Shown piece after piece: positions 9,915-18,672 of a stretch of 64,000 bases of DNA. The stretch spans positions 124,001 to 188,000 of the forward strand of contig CAYYPK010000001.1 of NCBI GenBank assembly GCA_964473525.1, written 5' to 3'. Each line of letters begins with the position of its first letter. Within the stretch, counting starts at the first letter, position 1. Source of the stretch: GCA-2687025 sp964473525. Its GTDB lineage: Bacteria > Poribacteria > WGA-4E > GCA-2687025. The notes under the pieces are model-generated. The model was not told the DNA's origin. It did no database searches and saw nothing but the letters and a program-made list of their open reading frames with translations. The position numbers were made by a program, and so were the translations under genes.

Positions 9915-10039
9915 TTCGCTGAACGGATTCCGCTGCCCACGCGGCTTGATGACCCTGGCTGCCATGGCACGCGCGTTGCATCAGCCAGTCGCGGGATGGA
10001 CGCCGGTTCCGAGGCGTTCGCCCTGGGAAGGCTGAATAC

Positions 10040-10285
10040 ATGGGTAATGGAGTTTCCGCGCGCGAGCGGCATAGGATGGAACTGGTAGAACGCCTCCAGG
10101 CCTTGGTGGATCGGTCTGCAGGGTCGCTGGCCGACCTAGAGGCGATGGACCGCCTCGTCGCCGGCGCTGGCCTCGGGCGGGTGGAGACCTACCTGTTCGA
10201 GGGCATTGTGCACGACGTTCGGGAGGCACAAGGTCGCCTGACCGAGTTCCTGGCCATGATGCAGAGCCGACTGAGAGATCCCTAG
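10040..10285 (+). CDS. Small unknown protein
   Basis: 81 residues, not recognised. The sequence is charged and predicted helical, with a heptad-like middle (MELVERLQALVDRSAGSLADLEAMDRLV) and C-terminus (DVREAQGRLTEFLAMMQSRL), suggesting a short coiled coil. A GGGAAGG sequence lies upstream of the ATG at a reasonable distance. It follows the formate dehydrogenase operon on the same strand but does not resemble the small FdsD subunit. It is a plausible gene mainly because of the ribosome site and lack of a competing reading frame. Confidence 0.45.
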   Translation: MGNGVSARERHRMELVERLQALVDRSAGSLADLEAMDRLVAGAGLGRVETYLFEGIVHDVREAQGRLTEFLAMMQSRLRDP

Positions 10286-10448
10286 CTGGCCGTGTGCGCC
10301 GCCTCCCGGCCGCCCTCTTGACAGCCCGCTTCGCCTGCGACGCGGTCGGGGCGAATAGCACACGCGGGCGCAGGCGGAAGTACGTGGTTGACGGGTGAGG
10401 GCGTCGTGCACAGTCGTGTGGTAGATGGGGCCTCCAGGAGGGACAACA

Positions 10449-11276
10449 ATGCTCACCAGTCGCCGCGCCACGATTCGCCACACGACTCGCCACACGACGG
10501 GACGAGAGAACACGCTAGACGAGTCGGCGTTCGATGTCGTCACGCCGGAGTCCGCCTACTGGGTGGGGTTCCTCATGGCGGCCGGGTCGGTAACGCGCGC
10601 GGGCACCCGTAGCCCGGCGATAGCCCTCACCACCGCGGACGAGGATCGTGCCCACCTCGAGCGGTTCCGCAACTTCGTGAAGGCCATGGAGCCCATCACC
10701 GTCGGCACGCGCGACGGGTTCCGCGACGCGAGCCGGTCGTACCTCTCGGTGCAGGTGCGCTCGGCGCGGTTGGCGCGGATGCTCGCACGCTACGGCGTGG
10801 TGCCGTACAAGGCGCTCGTCGCGCGCGCGTTCGAACTCGAGAGCAACCACCACTTCTGGCGCGGATGCATCGACGGGGATGGTTCCATCTCAGTGACGCG
10901 CGAGGAGGGGCGTAGTCGGCAGGTGCTGTCGTTCGCGTGTCGTTCGCGTGAGCTGGCGTCCCAATTTGCCGAGTTCGCCCGGACGGTCGTGCCGGGATGC
11001 GAGGTCGAGGAGACCACCCGCTCGCCTAGGGCCTACTGCGTGATCCACGCGGCGACGCTACGGGACGCTGACTGCGCGCAACTGACGCAGGCGCTCTATG
11101 GCGCGGGCGGCGTGGCGCTGCCGCGCAAGCAGAGAATCGCCCGGCAGATCATGCGTGAGGGTTCTCGTGGGCGACAGGCGATCCCAAGCGATGTCGCCCG
11201 CGCCGTGTCGGCGGTGTCTCACCTCACCGGATCCGCGGTCGGCCGTCCCGGCACGATGCAGCCCAGGCTGTTCTGA
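10449..11276 (+). CDS. Free-standing two-motif LAGLIDADG protein
   Basis: 275 residues. Two LAGLIDADG-type helices are visible: YWVGFLMAAGSV (about residues 37-48) and FWRGCIDGDGSI (about 135-146), spaced as in monomeric homing endonucleases or their DNA-binding relatives. The second keeps the catalytic Asp (DGDG); the first has Ala45 where the acid should be. It is not inside an intein or visible intron, since both neighbours are intact. Loss of one acid suggests a nickase, an inactive DNA-binding protein or a domesticated regulator related to WhiA-type domains. The start is set by AGGAGGGACAACA before ATG 10449. The neighbouring genes are unrelated. Confidence 0.75.
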   Translation: MLTSRRATIRHTTRHTTGRENTLDESAFDVVTPESAYWVGFLMAAGSVTRAGTRSPAIALTTADEDRAHLERFRNFVKAMEPITVGTRDGFRDASRSYLSVQVRSARLARMLARYGVVPYKALVARAFELESNHHFWRGCIDGDGSISVTREEGRSRQVLSFACRSRELASQFAEFARTVVPGCEVEETTRSPRAYCVIHAATLRDADCAQLTQALYGAGGVALPRKQRIARQIMREGSRGRQAIPSDVARAVSAVSHLTGSAVGRPGTMQPRLF

Positions 11277-11311
11277 CGCCGGCAGCGTTGGCCGTCTCGG
11301 GAGACAGACCG

Positions 11312-11871
11312 ATGTCCGACACTTGGGTAACCCGGCCCATCACCACGCGAGACACCCGTGCGATGTCGTTGCGCTGCTGGCCTGAAGACGCGGCAGCGCG
11401 GCAGCGGCTGTTCGACAGCCAGCACACGTTGGGCATGGCTGCGTGGTCCGGCTCCACCTGCGTCGGCGCGCTGCACTGCTACGCCGTCGACCTGCCCGGC
11501 CGCGCGAACGAGGACTGGCCAGCATGGAACCAGTGGTGGCCGGGCGTCACCGAATACACGGGAGGCTCCGAGGGCTCCGCCTGGTGCCACGCGTGCTTCC
11601 ATGTAGGTAGGACGCTCGCGCGGGCCAAGGTCGACGACAACCCCGACGAGACCTACTTCGGTCGCGGCATCGGTACGGCGCTCTGCCGCGCCTCAGTCGC
11701 CTGGGCCGCAGAGAACGGCTACGCCTGCGTGATAGCCCCTGGCGCGCCAGCGGCGCTGCCGGCGTACTCCGTGTGGGTGGGCGGGCTCTCGTGGACCACC
11801 TATGCGAAGTTGGGCTTCCGCGAGGCCGGTGTCGTCGGCCCACCGGATGTCTTGCCGGAATGGGCGCGCGG
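11312..11871 (+). CDS. GNAT-family acetyltransferase (3' end in assembly gap)
   Basis: About 187 residues are visible before the N run. The acetyl-CoA-binding signature of GNAT proteins is present as YFGRGIGTALCRASVAWAAENGY (R/Q-x-x-G-x-G/A), followed by a strand-loop ending in YAKLGFRE, typical of the family end. The substrate cannot be told. The start at 11312 has GGGAGA upstream; a longer frame from 11288 is possible. The stop lies in the gap at 11872-11988, so the C-terminus is incomplete, though the domain itself is nearly finished. Confidence 0.75.
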
Positions 11872-11988
11872 NNNNNNNNNNNNNNNNNNNNNNNNNNNNN
11901 NNNNNNNNNNNNNNNNNNNNNNNNNNNNNNNNNNNNNNNNNNNNNNNNNNNNNNNNNNNNNNNNNNNNNNNNNNNNNNNNNNNNNNNN
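11872..11988. other. Assembly gap, 117 N
   Basis: A run of unknown bases between the acetyltransferase and the first Gfo/Idh gene. The true size may differ. The acetyltransferase stop codon is inside it. Confidence 0.95.
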
Positions 11989-12023
11989 GGCCCGGGCGAC
12001 GATGCCTGAGGTCGTGTCGCGCC

Positions 12024-13040
12024 CTATGCCAGCGCGTCGGCCAGGTCATCCAGGAGGCCGGCAGGCGGGTCGAACGGCAGGTCCACCGGCTGCCGGGTGA
12101 GCGCCGACGTGTAGAGGCCGAGGATGATCCCGAACTCATCGAGCGAATTGGACAGCTGCGTTGCGTGTCCAACGCTGTCGTCGCCAATCCACGCATACGC
12201 GGCCTCGGTAAGCCCCGCCTGAGCAAGCACGTCCTGCTCGCCGTACCCGTGGGAGCCGCTCTCGTAGCCGCCCTCGGCGGTGAACTTCTCCCAGCCCGCC
12301 ATGTACCAGTGCGCCCAGCCCTTCGTCCCATACACCGCGATGCGCTTGTGCATGAACACCGAGTCGTTGTCCCAGATGCGGGGCGCCGCTTCCGTCCCGA
12401 ACGTCACGTTCGCGCGGATGCCGCCTTCGTAAACCACGGTGCCCGTGGCGTGCGACGGTGAGGGCTGACGTCCCTCCATGTGGCTGCCGCCCGAGACCTG
12501 GCCGAACACCTGCGTCGGCGGGATGAGGCCGAGATACGACGAGACCAGCTCCAGGACATGCGGCCCCTGGTCGATGGGAGTGGAGCGCGCGCTGGCGTCC
12601 ACGAACCGTATGTCGCCGATCTCGCCGCCGCGAACGGCGTCGCCCAGCGTCAGGTTGTTGGGGTGGAAGTGGAGCTGCGTGTTCACGATGAACTTGGTGT
12701 CCGTGTCCAGGAGCGAGCGGATCTGTATGTAGTCCTCGCTCTGTAGGGCAATGGGCTTCTCTACGATCACCGCCGGCACGCCCATGTCGGCCGCAATCTT
12801 CATGAGCGAATAGCGGATGGTCGGCGGCGTGACGATGTGGAGGAGGTCTGGCTTCTCCTTCTCAATCATCTCCTCCATGTCCGTGTACCGCGTGTCGACG
12901 TTGAAGTCGTCGCCGAACGAGGCCAGCCGCTCCTCGTCCATGTCGCATATGGCGACCATCGACCCTCCGGTCACGTGCTCGTAAGCGTGAGCGTGCCCGC
13001 GCGCGCGGCCGCCGCATCCGAGGAAGCAACTGCGATACAT
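12024..13040 (-). CDS. Gfo/Idh/MocA-family oxidoreductase, copy 1
   Basis: 338 residues. An N-terminal Rossmann fold begins FLGCGGRARGHAHAYEHV (GxGxxG-type) and contains the family lysine motif VEKPIAL near residue 95. A C-terminal alpha/beta domain follows, with sugar-site sequences such as HFHPNNLTLGDAVRGGEIGDIRFVDASA. The family oxidises or reduces sugars and inositols with NAD(P). The start is set by CAGGAGACACAGGG before ATG 13040. It is about nine-tenths identical by eye to the gene just upstream (13244-14260), so the pair is a recent tandem duplication; most differences lie in the middle and C-terminal third. The substrate is unknown. Confidence 0.92.
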   Translation of the reverse strand: MYRSCFLGCGGRARGHAHAYEHVTGGSMVAICDMDEERLASFGDDFNVDTRYTDMEEMIEKEKPDLLHIVTPPTIRYSLMKIAADMGVPAVIVEKPIALQSEDYIQIRSLLDTDTKFIVNTQLHFHPNNLTLGDAVRGGEIGDIRFVDASARSTPIDQGPHVLELVSSYLGLIPPTQVFGQVSGGSHMEGRQPSPSHATGTVVYEGGIRANVTFGTEAAPRIWDNDSVFMHKRIAVYGTKGWAHWYMAGWEKFTAEGGYESGSHGYGEQDVLAQAGLTEAAYAWIGDDSVGHATQLSNSLDEFGIILGLYTSALTRQPVDLPFDPPAGLLDDLADALA

Positions 13041-13184
13041 CCCTGTGTCTCCTGATTCGAGCCTGGAGTCGTGCGTTCGACCGCGACAGCAATCAGACGC
13101 TCTCTTGTAATGCCAGAGCCGTCTGCGATCAAGCGTGCGGCGCGCGGTGGGCGCGCCGGGGTCGGCGAACCCGTGGCGTACGGG

Positions 13185-13217
13185 TGTCCGGGGCCCGGAG
13201 GAGCCGTGCCCCGGACA
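13185..13217 (-). terminator. Hairpin terminator candidate between the Gfo/Idh copies
   Basis: A perfect 10-bp stem (TGTCCGGGGC with GCCCCGGACA) and 13-nt loop, 27 bp after the stop of copy 2 and 145 bp before copy 1 begins. It lacks a clear T tract. It suggests copy 1 has its own promoter in the interval 13041-13184 or is expressed only by readthrough. Confidence 0.45.
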
Positions 13218-13243
13218 GCGCCGTAGACGCGCGGACCATGCCG

Positions 13244-14260
13244 CTACGCGAGCGCGGCGGCGAGGTCGTCCAGGAGGTTCGCCGGAGGATCAAATGGCAG
13301 CGCGACGGGCCTCCGCGTCAACGCGGAGGCGTACATGCCGAGGATGATTCCGAACTCGTTGAGCGAATTGGACAGTTGCGTCGCGTGTCCGACACTGTCG
13401 TCGTCGAGCCACGCGAACACCGCGTCCGTGAGACCTGCCTGTGCGAGGAGATCCTGCTCGCCGTAGCCGTGCGACCCGCTCTCGTAGCCGCCGTCCTGCG
13501 TGAACTTCTCCCAGCCCGCCATGTACCAGTGCGCCCAGCCCTTCGTCCCGTAGACGGCGATGCGCTTGTGCATGACGGTGGAGTCGCTGTCCCAGATGCG
13601 GGGAGCCGCCGCTTGCCCGAACGTGACGTTCGCGCGGATGCCGCCTTCGTAGGTCACTGTCGCCGTGCCGTCCGCTGGCGACGGCTGGCTGCCTCCCATC
13701 TGCCCGCCTCCCGACACCTGTCCGAACACCTGTGTCGGCGGGATGAGGCTGAGGTACGACGAGACCAACTCCAAGACATGCGGCCCCTGGTCGATGGGTG
13801 TCGAGCGCGCGCTGGCGTCCACGAACCGGATGTCGCCGATCTCGCCGCCGCGAACCGCATCGCCCAGCGTCAGGTTGTTGGGGTGGAAGTGGAGCTGCGT
13901 GTTAACGATGAACTTCGTGTCCGTGTCCAGCAAGGAGCGGATCTGTATGTAGTCCTCGCTCTGCAGCGCGATGGGCTTCTCTACGATCACCGCTGGCACA
14001 CCCATGTCCGCCGCGATCTTCATGAGCGAGTACCGGATGGTCGGCGGCGTGACGATGTGGAGAAGGTCGGGCTTCTCCTTCTCGATCATCTCCACCATGT
14101 CCGTGTACCGCGTGTCGACGGCAAAGTCGTCGCCGAACGAGCTCAGACGCTCTTCGTCCATGTCGCATATGGCGACCATCGACCCTCCGGTCACGTGCTC
14201 GTAAGCGTGAGCGTGCCCGCGCGCGCGGCCGCCGCATCCGAGGAAGCAACTGCGATACAT
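13244..14260 (-). CDS. Gfo/Idh/MocA-family oxidoreductase, copy 2
   Basis: 338 residues, a close paralogue of the downstream gene, with the same GCGGRARGHAHAYEHV nucleotide-binding start, VEKPIAL motif and HFHPNNLTL segment. The start at 14260 matches copy 1 exactly (TTGGGAGACACACGG before the ATG); a start five codons earlier is possible but not shared. Copy-specific changes concentrate around residues 175-200 (GGGQMGGSQPSPADG versus GGSHMEGRQPSPSHA) and in the last 60 residues, so the two may differ in substrate. It is divergent from the URO-D-like operon at 14478, with about 217 bp between them for promoters of both. Confidence 0.92.
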   Translation of the reverse strand: MYRSCFLGCGGRARGHAHAYEHVTGGSMVAICDMDEERLSSFGDDFAVDTRYTDMVEMIEKEKPDLLHIVTPPTIRYSLMKIAADMGVPAVIVEKPIALQSEDYIQIRSLLDTDTKFIVNTQLHFHPNNLTLGDAVRGGEIGDIRFVDASARSTPIDQGPHVLELVSSYLSLIPPTQVFGQVSGGGQMGGSQPSPADGTATVTYEGGIRANVTFGQAAAPRIWDSDSTVMHKRIAVYGTKGWAHWYMAGWEKFTQDGGYESGSHGYGEQDLLAQAGLTDAVFAWLDDDSVGHATQLSNSLNEFGIILGMYASALTRRPVALPFDPPANLLDDLAAALA

Positions 14261-14477
14261 CCGTGTGTCTCCCAACTCCAGCCTGGCATCTCGCCGTCGT
14301 GTGCGTCCGTCTAGGGACGCTGTCTTGTATACGCATAGCCAGGACTTATCAAGCGCGTCGGGTCCATGGGCTCGGCACGCGGCTTGATGGTGGGCGCCGC
14401 GCGCTTGCGTTGGCTATCGTAGCGGGAGCGCCGTGAAGCGCTGGAGTACCGTTCATCCGCCTGGTGGGGGTAGCGCG

Positions 14478-15722
14478 ATGGGTCTGAGCGACAGAGATCG
14501 AGACGTGTTGCGGAGTCTCGCGGAGCAGCAGGCGGCCATCGCCGCTCTTCCAGCGCACGCGGTCACCGCGGACCTGTGGCGCCGGCTGAACGGCCTCGAG
14601 CCCACGCGACCGCTCGTGTGGATCAACGAAATCCCATGGAACGAGATGGACTACGAGGACGAGCTCACCCTCGTGACCACCGACCCGTGGGCGCGCGGTC
14701 AGGAGCTCGGCCTGCGTCGTATGCTCTACCAGTGGCGGCACATGCCGGGTGACATGGTCGTCGACAACTTCATGACGTGCTCGCAGGTCGTGCGCAGCAC
14801 GGGATTCGGCATCAGCGAGCAGGCAGAGATCGTACGCACGGATGAAACCAGCGGGATCGTGTCGCGTCAGTTCCACCCGCAGATCGTAGAGCCGGACGAC
14901 ATCACCAAGATCCTCACGCCCGAGGTTACGTACGACCCCGACGCCACCGCGGCGAACTACGAGCGCATGTGCGGCGTGTACGGCGACATCCTTCCCGTGC
15001 ATCTGGTAGGGAGAAAGGGCTGGTGGTTCGCGCCGTGGGATCTGCTCATCCGGTGGTGGGGCGTCGAGGACGCGATGATGGATCTCGCGGTGCGGCCGGA
15101 CATGGTCCACAAGGCGATGGCTCGCCTGGTGGACGCGTACCTGGCGGAGCTCGATCAGGTCATTGAGATCGACGGGCTGACGCTGAACAACGACAACACG
15201 CGAATCGGCTCCGGTGGCTACGGGTACACCGACGAACTCCCGGACCCCGCGCCCGACAAAGGGCCCGCCCGCGCGCGCGACATGTGGGGGTGCGCGACGG
15301 CGCAGATATTCTCGGAGGTCTCCCCGGACATGCACTGGGAGTTCGCCCTACAGTACGAGGCGAAGTGGTTGGAGCGATGGGGGCTGACGTACTATGGCTG
15401 CTGCGAGCCGTTGGATCTGAAGGTGGACATCCTGCGCCGCATCCCGAATCTGCGGAAGCTGTCGATGAGCGCATGGATCGACGCCGAGCGGGCGGTGGCG
15501 AACGTCGGTACCGACTACGTCATGTCTCGCAAGCCCAACCCGGCCGTCTTCGCCACCGACGAGTGGCAGCCAGAGGTCGCGCGGCGGGAGCTTGTCGAGT
15601 TCCTCGAGGTCGCGGAGGGATGCCACGTCGAGCTCATCATGAAGGACATCTCCACGGTGCGCTACGAGCCGCAGAGGCTCTGGGACTGGCAGCGCATTGC
15701 CATGGAGGTGTCGTGCCAATGA
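14478..15722 (+). CDS. URO-D-like protein, first copy
   Basis: 414 residues. The sequence has the uroporphyrinogen-decarboxylase superfamily look found in many uncultured bacteria: VHLVGRKGWWFAPWDLLIRWWG, then YYGCCEPLDLKVDILRRIPNLRKLSMSAWID, where a Gly-Cys-Cys-Glu-Pro stretch replaces true HemE residues. Such proteins are not heme enzymes; relatives include corrinoid methyltransferases (MtaA/CmuA type). The activity here is unknown. The start at 14478 follows GGTGGGGG and excludes 15 unlikely residues of a longer frame. It heads a three-gene run with a kinase and a second URO-D-like gene. Confidence 0.8.
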   Translation: MGLSDRDRDVLRSLAEQQAAIAALPAHAVTADLWRRLNGLEPTRPLVWINEIPWNEMDYEDELTLVTTDPWARGQELGLRRMLYQWRHMPGDMVVDNFMTCSQVVRSTGFGISEQAEIVRTDETSGIVSRQFHPQIVEPDDITKILTPEVTYDPDATAANYERMCGVYGDILPVHLVGRKGWWFAPWDLLIRWWGVEDAMMDLAVRPDMVHKAMARLVDAYLAELDQVIEIDGLTLNNDNTRIGSGGYGYTDELPDPAPDKGPARARDMWGCATAQIFSEVSPDMHWEFALQYEAKWLERWGLTYYGCCEPLDLKVDILRRIPNLRKLSMSAWIDAERAVANVGTDYVMSRKPNPAVFATDEWQPEVARRELVEFLEVAEGCHVELIMKDISTVRYEPQRLWDWQRIAMEVSCQ

Positions 15723-15749
15723 TACGCCTCAGCACGGACAGCGCTCGGC

Positions 15750-17162
15750 ATGGGTGACCGCTCCGGTCTCTACGCCATCGTCCGCGACGCCGCCACGCAG
15801 CGCGTGCTCGTCGCAGCGACGCCGTCGGGCATGTCGCTGCCGTTCGTCGGCCTCGCGCCAGGTGACTGGTCCGTTGTGGACGGCCGCGAGGCCAAGGGGA
15901 TCATGCGCGCCGAGCGTGCCGTCGAACACGCCACGGGGCTGCGGGTCACTACCCTCTACGCGACCGAGTGGCCGAAGGGGCGCGAGGATGTGCATCGCGT
16001 TCTGCGTATTCACGCGTACGCCAGCAGCGGCGCGCAGGCGCAACCCACAGCGCCGTACACGTGGGTGGCCCGGGCGGAATCCGCCGCCCTGGACTGGGCC
16101 AGGCCGTTCATGGCCAACGCCGTTGCCGCCAACGATGCGGTGTCGCGGGAGGGCAGCCCGGTGGCCCCGTGGTGGCGGCCGGGTTGGGCGGATGAGGCCC
16201 TCGAGTGGTTGGACTCTCAACTCGCAGCCGCCGGACGCGGACGCGTTGGCCGCGTGGACCAGGTGAAGAACGACTGGCAGAGCATCGTCATGCGGGCGCC
16301 GAGTGACCAGGGCGATGTCTACCTCAAGGCGCTGGCGCCCCCGGCCACGCAGGAACTGACGATCCTCCGCGACATCCTCCCGAGGGACGCGGCCGTTCCC
16401 AGGTTGCTAGCTTCCGATGTCGACAGGGGTCTCCTGCTCATGGAGGACGTTGGCGGCGTGAACCCGGCGGACTGTAGCCGTGGCGATCTGGCTCCCGGGG
16501 ATCTGCTCGCCCTGGCGGAGGGCTACGCGAGACTCCAGCGGTCGACCGGCGCCGTCGCCCCGGAATCCGTCATCGACTGCCGCCTCGAACTCATGCCGGA
16601 ACTCCTCTCCCGGGCAGTCGACGATCTGCCGACGCTGCTGACGGGCTGCGACGACCCGCCCTCGCCGGAGGACATCATGACTCTTCGCGAAGTCGTCTTG
16701 GCCGTTGCGCAGGCCTGTGCCAGCGCCGCCGAACTAGGGATCCCTGCACATCTGACGCACGGTGATCTCGACGGGAACTCTATCGTCACGCCACATGGGC
16801 CGGCGTTCTTCGATTGGGGCGCCGCGTGCCTCACACATCCATTCCTCGACGTGTTCGAGTTCCGCGACTCGGTTCGCACCGTCGGTGGCGAATCCGCGGC
16901 GGAGGCGGCGGTGGACAAGTACCTGGAGGAATGGACGTCGTACGGCTCCACGCCAGATCTGCGTCGGACCGTTGCGCTGCTTGGGGCCGTACGCAGCGTG
17001 CCGTGGCTACTCTTGGCGGCGCGCGCCATCCGCCACCTTCCCCCTGCGACAGCGCCTCTTCGGACGGCGCCCTACTCGCCGGTCGCGGCGTCGGCCCGGC
17101 AGTGGCAGGCCTGGCTCCTCAACCAGCTGCGTAGCCTGCGCCGCGACATGTCACGACAATGA
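15750..17162 (+). CDS. APH-type kinase with extra N-terminal domain
   Basis: 470 residues. The C-terminal ~310 residues are an aminoglycoside/choline phosphotransferase-type kinase: a catalytic loop LTHGDLDGNSIV and the metal-binding FFDWGAACLTHP, with an upstream LLMEDVGG hinge. The N-terminal ~150 residues (SGLYAIVRDAATQRVLVAAT, LPFVGLAPGDWS) have some character of a NUDIX-like fold but no complete NUDIX box. Family members phosphorylate small hydroxylated molecules such as sugars, choline or antibiotics. It lies between two URO-D-like genes, 27 bp after the first and 22 bp before the second, so a shared metabolic role is likelier than drug resistance. Confidence 0.75.
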   Translation: MGDRSGLYAIVRDAATQRVLVAATPSGMSLPFVGLAPGDWSVVDGREAKGIMRAERAVEHATGLRVTTLYATEWPKGREDVHRVLRIHAYASSGAQAQPTAPYTWVARAESAALDWARPFMANAVAANDAVSREGSPVAPWWRPGWADEALEWLDSQLAAAGRGRVGRVDQVKNDWQSIVMRAPSDQGDVYLKALAPPATQELTILRDILPRDAAVPRLLASDVDRGLLLMEDVGGVNPADCSRGDLAPGDLLALAEGYARLQRSTGAVAPESVIDCRLELMPELLSRAVDDLPTLLTGCDDPPSPEDIMTLREVVLAVAQACASAAELGIPAHLTHGDLDGNSIVTPHGPAFFDWGAACLTHPFLDVFEFRDSVRTVGGESAAEAAVDKYLEEWTSYGSTPDLRRTVALLGAVRSVPWLLLAARAIRHLPPATAPLRTAPYSPVAASARQWQAWLLNQLRSLRRDMSRQ

Positions 17163-17184
17163 CCGACCCCGCGGAGGACGACGA

Positions 17185-18228
17185 ATGAGCCTTGATCTTG
17201 CACGTGGTGTCATCACACGTCTCGAGCCGGGGTCGCGCCTGGCCCACACGGAGTACTGCAGCAACTACGCCCTGTGCCGCGCCGTCACTGGCCGCGACCC
17301 ACGCACGGATCGCGACGCCTGGCGCGCTTTCAACGACGCGTGGGACGTGGACTTCATTTGGTCCACGAACGACGGCCCAGTCGGTTGGGGGCAGCGGGGC
17401 CGCGTTACGGACATGGGCCACGCGGAGTTCCTGGAGGGCGGCGTGGACCGTAGAGACCACATCTTCTGTCCGTTCAACACCGTAGAGGAAGTGTGGGCGT
17501 TCGACGCCGTCGAGGAGTACGGCCTGCCGGATGCCGCGGAGCTAACCGCCTCGTACGCCGCCTCCTACGCGAAGACGCAGGCGCGCAGTCCTGGCCAGCT
17601 CTTCCCCGGCGGCTACTACAAGACCATGATCTCCGGCGCCATCCAGACGTTTGGGTGGGACATGCTGCTGCTAGCAGCGGCGGACAGGTCGAAGTTCGAC
17701 CGCGTGATCGACAGCTTCTTCCGGCTGACGCGTCACCACGTCGAGGCGTGGGCGAGGACCGACATCGAGGTGTTCATCCAGCACGACGACATCGTGTGGA
17801 CAGGCGGCGCCTTCGTCCACCCTGAGTTCTACCGCGAAGTGCTCATGCCCCGCTACGCCGAGATGTGGCGCATCCTGCACGACGCGGGGAAGACGGTGCT
17901 GTTCTGCTCCGACGGCGACATGACCGAGCTCATCGACGACATCGCGGACGCTGGCGCGGACGGGTTCATCTACGAACCGATGACGGACTTTGACTACATG
18001 GTCGAGAGGTACGGCGACAGCAAGGTGATCATGGGCAGCAAGGTGGACTGCCGCACTCTCACCTTCGGCACGCGCGAGGATATACGCCGCGAGATCGACG
18101 CTACGCTGGAGGTCGCCTTCGACGTGCCCGGCTTCGTCTTCGCCGTCGGCAACCACATCCCGAGCAACGTCCCGGTCGACAACGGCGTGTTCTATATGGA
18201 ATATCTGCGCGAGCGCTGGTCGCGGTGA
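17185..18228 (+). CDS. URO-D-like protein, second copy
   Basis: 347 residues, same superfamily as the gene at 14478 but only distantly similar. Landmarks are FIQHDDIVWTGGAFVHPEFYREVLMPRYAEMW, the helix before a TIM-barrel strand KTVLFCSDGDMTELI, GADGFIYEPMTDFD, VIMGSKVDCRTL, and a C-terminal FAVGNHIPSNVPVDNGVFYMEYL. The last is the cap found on many URO-D-like proteins. The start is set by GCGGAGGACGACGA before ATG 17185, although the frame stays open further upstream inside the kinase. It probably acts in the same pathway as its neighbours. A decayed copy of its C-terminus lies at 20237. Confidence 0.82.
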   Translation: MSLDLARGVITRLEPGSRLAHTEYCSNYALCRAVTGRDPRTDRDAWRAFNDAWDVDFIWSTNDGPVGWGQRGRVTDMGHAEFLEGGVDRRDHIFCPFNTVEEVWAFDAVEEYGLPDAAELTASYAASYAKTQARSPGQLFPGGYYKTMISGAIQTFGWDMLLLAAADRSKFDRVIDSFFRLTRHHVEAWARTDIEVFIQHDDIVWTGGAFVHPEFYREVLMPRYAEMWRILHDAGKTVLFCSDGDMTELIDDIADAGADGFIYEPMTDFDYMVERYGDSKVIMGSKVDCRTLTFGTREDIRREIDATLEVAFDVPGFVFAVGNHIPSNVPVDNGVFYMEYLRERWSR

Positions 18229-18672
18229 CGCGATGGCTGAACAGCGGGTGGGAGCGCCGGAGAACCGCAGACCAAGCCGCCCAGAACCGGCGCAGCGTAC
18301 GGCGCGGCATCAGCCCAGCGAGGCTGCTCCGAGTCGCCCGCTCCCGTCCATGGTCAAGCGTCTCCGACCAGGGAGACCCGGGCGAGATTGGAGGCTCGTC
18401 AGGATACGGGGAATCGCACCTGACCGAGGCGGAACGGCGTGGACGAACTGCGTGCCCAGATGTGGAGCGCTGACGCCGTCGCATGCGAGGTGATGACCGG
18501 CGCCCGCCCGGGGGCTGCCGTGCGTCACGACTAGGGCCCGGCCTCGGTACTGTCGAAGCTGATCTTCGAGTGCCGACAGAGCTACTCAGTCCGCCGGTTC
18601 CGAGATCCGCCCAATCGCGAGTAACCTGCGGAAGTCGGTCACAAACTGTGCCCCACTGGGTCAATTGAGGCG
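18229..18672. other. 444-bp stretch without a convincing gene
   Basis: Short frames here (for example 18233-18493) are Pro/Arg-rich and lack a ribosome site, so none is called. A nested inverted repeat at 18550-18579 (CTGTCGAAG with CTTCGA and CGACAG) could be a terminator for the URO-D operon or an attenuator. The last ~90 bp are less GC-rich and likely hold the promoter for the sigma-purC frame. No tRNA fold was found. Confidence 0.4.

Noticed and set aside
18233..18493. 86-codon frame right after the second URO-D-like gene
   Set aside because: Pro/Arg-rich, no ribosome site, no family features.
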